Shown one piece after another: positions 1 to 4,105 of a stretch of DNA of 5,487 bases. The position numbers and the translations under genes were made by a program. How positions within the stretch are numbered: the first letter of the stretch is position 1; each line of letters starts with the position of its first letter. The notes under the pieces are model-generated. The model worked only from the letters and a program-made list of their open reading frames with translations. It did no database searches and was not told where the DNA came from. Source of the DNA: Lysobacteraceae bacterium (GTDB taxonomy: Bacteria > Pseudomonadota > Gammaproteobacteria > Steroidobacterales > Steroidobacteraceae); the NCBI GenBank assembly GCA_012516015.1, contig JAAYXG010000440.1:1-5487 (forward strand). The letters run 5' to 3'.

Positions 1-57
1 CTGCGCGGCGAGTGCAAGCACGGCGATCGCTGCAAGGCGGCCGATGGTGTTTCTCAT
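1..57 (-). CDS. Partial gene: N-terminus of a putative exported protein
   Basis: A minus-strand reading frame opens with ATG at 57-55 and stays open to the window edge, giving 19 residues: MRNTIGRLAAIAVLALAAQ. A short basic start (Arg2, Arg7) followed by an Ala/Leu/Val/Ile-rich hydrophobic run is the typical n-region and h-region of a Sec signal peptide, so the product is probably exported to the envelope or periplasm. A GGAAT box at 69-65, seven bases before the ATG, could be the ribosome binding site. It lies inside a small inverted repeat. The mature protein is outside the window, so no function can be given. The gene is divergent from pip. The call rests on a short stretch and could be a chance open frame. 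Confidence 0.5.
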   Translation of the reverse strand, partial: MRNTIGRLAAIAVLALAAQ

Positions 58-292
58 TATGGTAATTCCGCTTCGGAATGCATGAACCCTTCGAGCACAG
101 CGTATCGCCGCGCTCGACGATTCGCATCCGTCGCGTTCCTTTACATCCCTCCCCGCTCTTATTCGCGCTCGCGAGCGAAGCCGCGCCTTGTATACGGGCC
201 GCTCGCACATGAGCGCATCAGAGCTCCGTCACATACAATCCACGGAGACTCCACTCCGGCCGCAAGCCTCGACCGTCAATCGACCACGCCGT
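58..292. other. Divergent intergenic region
   Basis: This stretch separates the signal-peptide gene (minus) from pip (plus) and should hold both promoters. What can be seen is a 6-bp inverted repeat at 65-79, a 12-bp palindrome CGCTCGCGAGCG at 166-177, and a TATACG -10-like hexamer at 191-196 with no acceptable -35 at normal spacing. Upstream ATG and TTG codons in the pip frame (209 and 188) exist. Codons between 209 and 292 have a mixed third position (roughly 57% G/C by hand count), against about 85% for 293-373, so I treat this part as non-coding. Confidence 0.5.
65..79. repeat. Small inverted repeat over the RBS of the leftmost gene
   Basis: ATTCCG (65-70) and CGGAAT (74-79) form a perfect 6-bp stem with a 3-base loop. 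Read on the minus strand, the proximal arm contains the GGAAT that would serve as Shine-Dalgarno for the ATG at 57. It could be an operator half-site pair or an RNA hairpin masking the ribosome binding site. It could also be chance. Confidence 0.4.
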
Positions 293-1360
293 ATGGCCTC
301 CAAACGCAAAACGCCGCGCCGCTCCGCGCGCCAGCAAAGCTCGACCACGCAGCGCGGGCGCGCCCGGCATGCGATGCTTGGGAAGCGCAAGCGCAGCGCT
401 AAGGCGCAGACAGGACGCAGGACGCTGTATCCCGCGATCGCACCTTACCGCACGAGTTTCTTGCGCGTTTCGGACGTTCACGAGCTCTACTTCGAGGAAT
501 GCGGCAATCCGAAAGGCAAGCCTGCGCTCTTCGTCCACGGCGGACCCGGCGCCGGATGCGGCGAGCGCGCACGATGCTTCTTCGATCCGGATGCGTATCG
601 CATCGTGCTGTTCGACCAACGCGGCTGCGGGCGTAGCAGACCGCACGCAAGCCTCGACAACAACACGACCTGGCACTTGGTTTCGGACATCGAGCGATTG
701 CGAGAGCATCTCGGGATCGAGCGATGGCTCGTCTTCGGCGGCTCGTGGGGCTCGACACTCGCCCTCGCCTATTCCCAGGCGCATCCACAGCGCGTCTCGG
801 AGCTCGTCCTGCGCGGCATCTTCATGCTCTCCCAGTTCGAGCTGCGTTGGTTCTATCAAGAAGGCGCGAGCGCCCTCTTTCCGGATCGCTGGGAGCAGTA
901 TGTAGCGGCGATCCCGGAGCCCGAGCGCGGCGACCTCATCGGGGCGTTCTACTCGCGTCTCACGAGCGAGGACCGCGCGACTCGAGTGCGCGCGGCCCGC
1001 GCGTGGTCGATGTGGGAGGCTGCGACGAGCCATCTGCACGTCGACGAGGAGCACGTGCAGCAATGGGGCAATGAGGACTTTGCGATCGCGGTCGCGCGGA
1101 TCGAGTGCCATTACTTCGTGAACAAGGGCTTTTTCGATCGCGAGGATCAGCTCTTGCGCAACGTCGATCGCATCCGCCACATCCCGGCGGTCATCGTGCA
1201 GGGCCGCTATGACGTCGTGTGCCCGATGCAAACGGCATGGGCGCTTCATCGCGCGTGGCCCGAAGCGGACTTCCGCATCGTTCCCGACGCCGGTCACTCC
1301 GCGTTCGAGCCAGGCACCGTGCACGAGCTGATCACGGCGACGGATCGGTTCCGCGGCTAG
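293..1360 (+). CDS. pip: Proline iminopeptidase (alpha/beta hydrolase, S33 family)
   Basis: Cytoplasmic serine peptidase that removes N-terminal proline from peptides. The family core begins at RRTLYP (residues 42-47) and runs to the end, about 314 residues, the usual length. Visible motifs are the oxyanion-hole HGGPG (82-86), DQRGCGRS, the nucleophile elbow GGSWGS with Ser151, Asp307 in GRYDVVCP and His335 in DAGHS, a complete catalytic triad. The start is uncertain: ATG 293 gives 355 residues with a Lys/Arg-rich extension of about 41 residues before the core, ATG 374 gives 328, and upstream ATG 209 and TTG 188 are possible. None has a clear Shine-Dalgarno. I chose 293 because codon third positions look coding from there on. 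The gene stands alone on the plus strand and is convergent with the HExxH gene, with 24 bp between the stops. The function is secure; the extension is the odd part. Confidence 0.94.
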   Translation: MASKRKTPRRSARQQSSTTQRGRARHAMLGKRKRSAKAQTGRRTLYPAIAPYRTSFLRVSDVHELYFEECGNPKGKPALFVHGGPGAGCGERARCFFDPDAYRIVLFDQRGCGRSRPHASLDNNTTWHLVSDIERLREHLGIERWLVFGGSWGSTLALAYSQAHPQRVSELVLRGIFMLSQFELRWFYQEGASALFPDRWEQYVAAIPEPERGDLIGAFYSRLTSEDRATRVRAARAWSMWEAATSHLHVDEEHVQQWGNEDFAIAVARIECHYFVNKGFFDREDQLLRNVDRIRHIPAVIVQGRYDVVCPMQTAWALHRAWPEADFRIVPDAGHSAFEPGTVHELITATDRFRG

Positions 1361-1384
1361 GGCGATTAAGAAAACTCTTGGCTC

Positions 1385-1885
1385 CTACGCGCGCAATCTC
1401 CAAGTGATGGCACCGCTCATGTCGATGAGGCCGTGCGCGAGCAACCAGTCGCGTGCGTCGGCGGCGTCGTGCTCGAACCAGGCTCGAGCGGAGCCCAAGC
1501 GGAACGTGTAGCCCCAGGCGTCCATGTCGCGGCACATCCGCGCGCTGCCGACGCCCGGGAGCTCGTCGGCGAGCAGGATCTGCAAATAGCACACCGCGTT
1601 CTCTTCCGCGAAGTCGCCGCCCGCATCCCGATCCAATACTGCGCGGCGCTCCGAATCCATGCAGATGGCGTGACACGCCTCGTGCAGAATGGAATGGATT
1701 GGCGTATCCGCCCGCCAATACACCCGATCGCGAAACAAACCCGCCTCGCTCTCGCCCCAATAAGAGCCCGGAATCGGCATCCCGCGCGGTTGCACGCAGC
1801 CCCGCAGGGAAAATCGCTCGAGCAGGTTCATCAGGTCACGCTCCGCGAGATCGCGGGCGCGCATTACCTCCGGCTGCGTGCTCAT
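1385..1885 (-). CDS. Small HExxH protein, putative zinc metallopeptidase-like
   Basis: I do not recognise a named family. The product is 166 residues if it starts at ATG 1885, which overlaps the HPt stop as ATGA and implies translational coupling. The frame stays open upstream to 1960, but that part lies inside the HPt gene. A HEACH motif (residues 68-72, in TPIHSILHEACHAICMD) matches HExxH, with His68 and His72 as possible zinc ligands and Glu69 as general base. An acidic EEN at 94-96, about 23 residues on, could supply the third ligand in gluzincin fashion. There is no signal peptide or membrane segment, so it is probably cytosolic. The rest has several Trp and Cys residues and a C-terminal MDAWGYTFRLGSARAWF block that looks like a conserved fold segment. 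As the last gene of the lptE-HPt operon it may be co-expressed with them. Peptidase activity is inferred from the motif only. Confidence 0.82.
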   Translation of the reverse strand: MSTQPEVMRARDLAERDLMNLLERFSLRGCVQPRGMPIPGSYWGESEAGLFRDRVYWRADTPIHSILHEACHAICMDSERRAVLDRDAGGDFAEENAVCYLQILLADELPGVGSARMCRDMDAWGYTFRLGSARAWFEHDAADARDWLLAHGLIDMSGAITWRLRA

Positions 1886-2214
1886 TGCACGCCGCGCGCG
1901 TGCGCCTGCCGCCTCACTTCGTCCGCCAGGGCATCCACCGCTGCGCCGAGCCGTTCGCAAGCGTCCTCGCCCGATCCCTGCCGCGCGAGCTGCTCGATCT
2001 CGTATGCGCGCTCGCTCACGCGATCGAAACCGAACATCGCGCCGCTCCCGTGAATCTTGTGCGCCATGCTTGCGAGGGAGCGGAGCGCGTCGTGCGAGCC
2101 TTCGCGCAACGATTGCAGGTAGCTTCGCAGCTGCTCGATCTCCCCGACCGTGCGTTTCAGATAGCGTGTGCCGATGTCTGCAATTTGCCGTTGGAGCTGT
2201 TCATCTTCGTTCAT
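1882..2214 (-). CDS. HPt domain phosphotransfer protein
   Basis: A stand-alone histidine phosphotransfer protein of 110 residues, the normal size for a single four-helix HPt domain. The signature is AHKIHGSGAMFGF (residues 51-63): His52 is the predicted phosphorylated histidine, followed by Gly56-Ser57. The usual Lys of the HxxKG pattern is replaced by His55. The flanking sequence is amphipathic, charged helix without signal peptide or membrane segment, so the protein is cytosolic. HPt proteins shuttle phosphate between a hybrid kinase receiver and a downstream response regulator. The obvious nearby candidate is the response regulator encoded upstream of lptE (inference). The start at ATG 2214 is supported by a strong AGGGAAG 9 bases upstream. 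It lies 14 bp after lptE, in the place where many gammaproteobacteria carry holA. Confidence 0.92.
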   Translation of the reverse strand: MNEDEQLQRQIADIGTRYLKRTVGEIEQLRSYLQSLREGSHDALRSLASMAHKIHGSGAMFGFDRVSERAYEIEQLARQGSGEDACERLGAAVDALADEVRRQAHARGVQ

Positions 2215-2223
2215 GCGCTGTCG

Positions 2224-2230
2224 CTTCCCT
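2224..2230 (-). promoter_or_regulatory. Ribosome binding site of the HPt gene, overlapping the lptE stop
   Basis: On the minus strand AGGGAAG lies 9 bases before the HPt ATG, and the lptE stop codon TAG (2231-2229) overlaps its first two bases. Ribosomes ending on lptE would finish on this site, so HPt translation is probably coupled to lptE. Confidence 0.75.
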
Positions 2231-2720
2231 ACAGTGCACTCAAGCGACGTACCACGATTCCGGCAATGTCGCGCGCGAGCGCCTCACGGAGGATCGTCTG
2301 TTCTTTCTGCTTCGCGAGCACCGCGGTCGTATCGTAACTGTACGCACGGGTCAGCTCGATGCGCTGCGGTTCGATCAGTTGCCCGGTCTGGCTGGATACC
2401 GAGTACTCCACGACGTAGAACACCTGATATTCCTCGGGCGTATTCCGCGCCGATACCGCGAGCACGCGTTGACCGCTTTCGTCCTCGTGGATGCGGATGA
2501 TTGCGGTCGCGTCTCGCTTATCCGCGGCGAGCTGCGCGCCGGAGGCGCGTAAGCTGTTTCGAAGCGCTCGGTTGAAATCCGTATAGCGGTCTTCCGTGTC
2601 GATATACGTGACCGCCATCGACTCCGAGAGCTGCGCACGACCTTGCAGATGCCACCCGCAGCCCGCGAGCGAAGTGAGTAGAACGAGCAGCGAATAGCGA
2701 ACGACGGACAGAGAGTGCAT
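2229..2720 (-). CDS. lptE: LPS-assembly lipoprotein LptE
   Basis: Outer-membrane lipoprotein that plugs the LptD barrel and helps insert lipopolysaccharide into the outer leaflet. At 163 residues it is somewhat shorter than E. coli LptE. The N-terminus is a lipoprotein signal: hydrophobic LLVLLTSLAGC with lipobox LAGC, Cys21 as lipidated residue, then GWHLQG, which matches the CGFxLRG start typical of mature LptE. The body shows the alternating strand pattern of the family (VTYIDTEDRYTDFNRALRNSL, then EYQVFYVVEYSV) and a C-terminal helix ending in IAGIVVRRLSAL. The position downstream of leuS supports the name, although a response regulator gene intervenes here. The start at 2720 has no good Shine-Dalgarno. 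A TACAAT box at 2731-2726 sits only five bases before the ATG. It heads the lptE-HPt-HExxH operon. Confidence 0.9.
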   Translation of the reverse strand: MHSLSVVRYSLLVLLTSLAGCGWHLQGRAQLSESMAVTYIDTEDRYTDFNRALRNSLRASGAQLAADKRDATAIIRIHEDESGQRVLAVSARNTPEEYQVFYVVEYSVSSQTGQLIEPQRIELTRAYSYDTTAVLAKQKEQTILREALARDIAGIVVRRLSAL

Positions 2721-2914
2721 GGCTCATTGTACTTCGAGCCTGCCGTTCGGCGTCCAGCGAATGCCGCTTGATGCGGCTTGCTGTTGACGGTTGACAGTTG
2801 ACGGTTGACGGTTCGAGCAAAGAAGGAAGCGGGGCACGAAGAATGCCAGAGAAAAACGGGTCAAGCCGCTCTGGCCGCCAACAGTCAACCGTCAACTGTC
2901 AACTGTCAACCGAG
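2721..2914. other. Intergenic region between the response regulator and lptE
   Basis: This 194-bp stretch is mostly occupied by the heptamer inverted-repeat element (2783-2910). Between that and lptE there is a 5-bp stem-loop GCCGC-TTGAT-GCGGC (2763-2777) and the TACAAT box next to the lptE start. Any lptE promoter must lie here. If there is none, lptE depends on read-through across the element. Confidence 0.6.
2783..2910. repeat. Element A: inverted heptamer arrays around a hairpin
   Basis: The left arm (2783-2813) is four tandem heptamers, GTTGACG, GTTGACA, GTTGACG, GTTGACG, plus a partial GTT. The right arm (2880-2910) is the same unit inverted, NGTCAAC four times with N = A, C, T, T, plus a partial AAC. 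The 31-bp arms pair with two mismatches, both at the variable seventh base. The 66-bp centre holds a further 7-bp stem, GCCAGAG (2845-2851) with CTCTGGC (2869-2875). The element begins four bases after the response regulator stop. The transcript could fold into a long stem that might end or attenuate transcription before lptE, but there is no U-run. Confidence 0.9.
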
Positions 2915-3952
2915 TCATTGACGCCGTTCGCGGGCTTGCAACGGGCATTCGCTCGCGACGGCATAGCCGTGACGACAAGCGATCGCGACGTGACCCGTTA
3001 CGCTCTGCCTGACGGCTTCGAGCTGCTCCGCGCCGACACGTCCGCCGCAGGCGCGGCACTCTTCGGCGACCCCGATCATCGCGACCGGATCGACGCCTTG
3101 GCTTCGAGCGCCGCCGCGCTCGAGCGCTGCAAGACCGAACGTAAAGGCGGTCTCGTGCGCCGATGCCGCGACTTTCAAGAGGGCATCACGCAGACGCTCT
3201 TTGATCGCCGGGCCGTCCGAGATGCTCGCCTCGGGTAGCACGACCGCAAATACCGGGTCGGCCTCGGAGGGCACTCGGCCAACCCAGTCGACATGGGCTC
3301 GAACGAGGCGGCCCAATGTCTGCACGACGTCGCGAAGCAGCTCCGGCCGCAGCACGTTCGACCCTGTCGCGCGCACGCCGACCGTGATGAGCGACAGCGG
3401 TCGATCGTACCGTTCGGCGCGGGCGATCTCGCCGCGCAGGCGCACGGTCACCTCGCGTGGCGTGAACGCGCCGGACTCGACGTCGACGCAAGCGGATTGC
3501 TCGAGCGCTTCGCGCGCCTCCTTGAGCGAGCGGCGCAAGGCGATCGTATTGAACGCCGCATTGATACGCGCCAATAGCTCGGAGCTCGGTACTTTCTTCG
3601 TCAGATAGTCGTCGATGCCGGCCGCATAGCCGCGCTCGTAGTCGGCATCCGCCTCGCGAGTCGTCAGCATGATGACGTAGGCATCGATGCCGCGCTCGCG
3701 AATCGTCTCGCAGAGCGCGAGGCCGTCCATGACTGGCATCTGCCAATCCGTGATGACGACGGGATACCAGCGCTCTCTCAGGTGCCGGAGCGCGTCTTCG
3801 CCGTGACGTGCCTGCTGCACTTCGAATCCGGCACTCACAAGGCGATCGGCGATGAGCTCGAGCTCCAGCTCATCGTCATCGACGAGCAGGATTCGCGTCG
3901 GCAGAGCGCGCGTCAGTACGGACATCCGAGTCGCTATCGCTTCCGCCTCCAT
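2915..3952 (-). CDS. Response regulator: receiver plus degenerate GGDEF-like domain
   Basis: A 345-residue two-domain protein. The receiver occupies about residues 19-140: acidic triplet Asp25-27, phospho-acceptor Asp69 in VVITDWQMPVMDG, Thr97 in IMLTT and Lys119 in DYLTKK, so phosphorylation should work. After a helical linker (LKEAREALEQS) residues about 155-310 follow the GGDEF fold: EIARAERYDRPLSLITVGV, LGRLVRAHVDWVGR, then VFAVVLPE where diguanylate cyclases have ARYGGDEF-xxVLPE. The signature itself is gone (PSEADPVF), and the metal-binding Asp of the first strand is replaced by Gly/Val, so cyclic-di-GMP synthesis is not expected. The last 35 residues are Cys/His-containing and unassigned. 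The start at ATG 3952 has a good AGGGAGA upstream. It lies between leuS and lptE, and the HPt protein two genes on is a plausible phosphodonor (inference). Confidence 0.93.
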   Translation of the reverse strand: MEAEAIATRMSVLTRALPTRILLVDDDELELELIADRLVSAGFEVQQARHGEDALRHLRERWYPVVITDWQMPVMDGLALCETIRERGIDAYVIMLTTREADADYERGYAAGIDDYLTKKVPSSELLARINAAFNTIALRRSLKEAREALEQSACVDVESGAFTPREVTVRLRGEIARAERYDRPLSLITVGVRATGSNVLRPELLRDVVQTLGRLVRAHVDWVGRVPSEADPVFAVVLPEASISDGPAIKERLRDALLKVAASAHETAFTFGLAALERGGARSQGVDPVAMIGVAEECRACGGRVGAEQLEAVRQSVTGHVAIACRHGYAVASECPLQARERRQ

Positions 3953-3956
3953 CGTG

Positions 3957-3963
3957 TCTCCCT
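3957..3963 (-). promoter_or_regulatory. Ribosome binding site of the response regulator gene
   Basis: On the minus strand AGGGAGA lies four bases before the ATG at 3952 (GGGAG core about six bases away). It decides this start over the in-frame ATG at residue 10, which has no comparable site. Confidence 0.7.
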
Positions 3964-4059
3964 AGTGCTCGTAAGTTGTGCAGGCAGTGAAATGCGCATC
4001 GAGTGTGCATCCCCGCACGGTGAACGAGTATCAGCGGTGCCGGGGCCCGAGGATGAGGG

Positions 4060-4087
4060 AAAACCTTAAGCGAGGGATCGCCCCGCT
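4060..4087 (-). terminator. Possible rho-independent terminator after leuS
   Basis: On the leuS strand AGCGGGG (4087-4081) can pair with CCCTCGCT (4076-4069) to form a seven-pair stem with one G-U wobble and a five-base loop. It is followed by TAAGG and four T (4063-4060). It starts about 19 bases after the leuS stop. The T-run is short and offset, so termination may be weak, but the place fits and suggests the response regulator has its own promoter in 3964-4059. Confidence 0.45.
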
Positions 4088-4105
4088 CAAATGAAGAGAC
4101 ATCCG

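Noticed and set aside
166..177. 12-bp palindrome CGCTCGCGAGCG as an operator
   Set aside because: Such CG-only palindromes arise readily in this composition, and there is no second copy or nearby promoter to support it.
189..196. Promoter for pip at TATACG
   Set aside because: No acceptable -35 hexamer lies 16-18 bases upstream, and the palindromic GTATAC could suit either strand.
218..1324. Long open frame of 368 codons on the minus strand opposite pip
   Set aside because: It mirrors pip in a GC-rich genome, its translation is Arg/Ala/Leu-rich with no recognisable motif, and pip carries a full catalytic triad in the other strand.
1361..1384. Terminator between the convergent pip and HExxH genes
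   Set aside because: Only AAGA/TCTT, a four-pair A/T-rich stem, is visible in 24 bp, which is too weak to call.
1453..2337. Plus-strand open frame of 294 codons across the HExxH, HPt and lptE genes
   Set aside because: It is a shadow frame of low-complexity Arg/Pro/Ser/Ala composition. The three minus-strand genes have clear motifs, ribosome binding sites and operon spacing.
2763..2777. Stem-loop GCCGC-TTGAT-GCGGC as part of element A or a terminator
   Set aside because: The five-pair stem has no T-run and no counterpart on the other side of element A or near element B.
2783..2910. CRISPR array
   Set aside because: The repeats are contiguous 7-mers with no spacers, and the second half is inverted.
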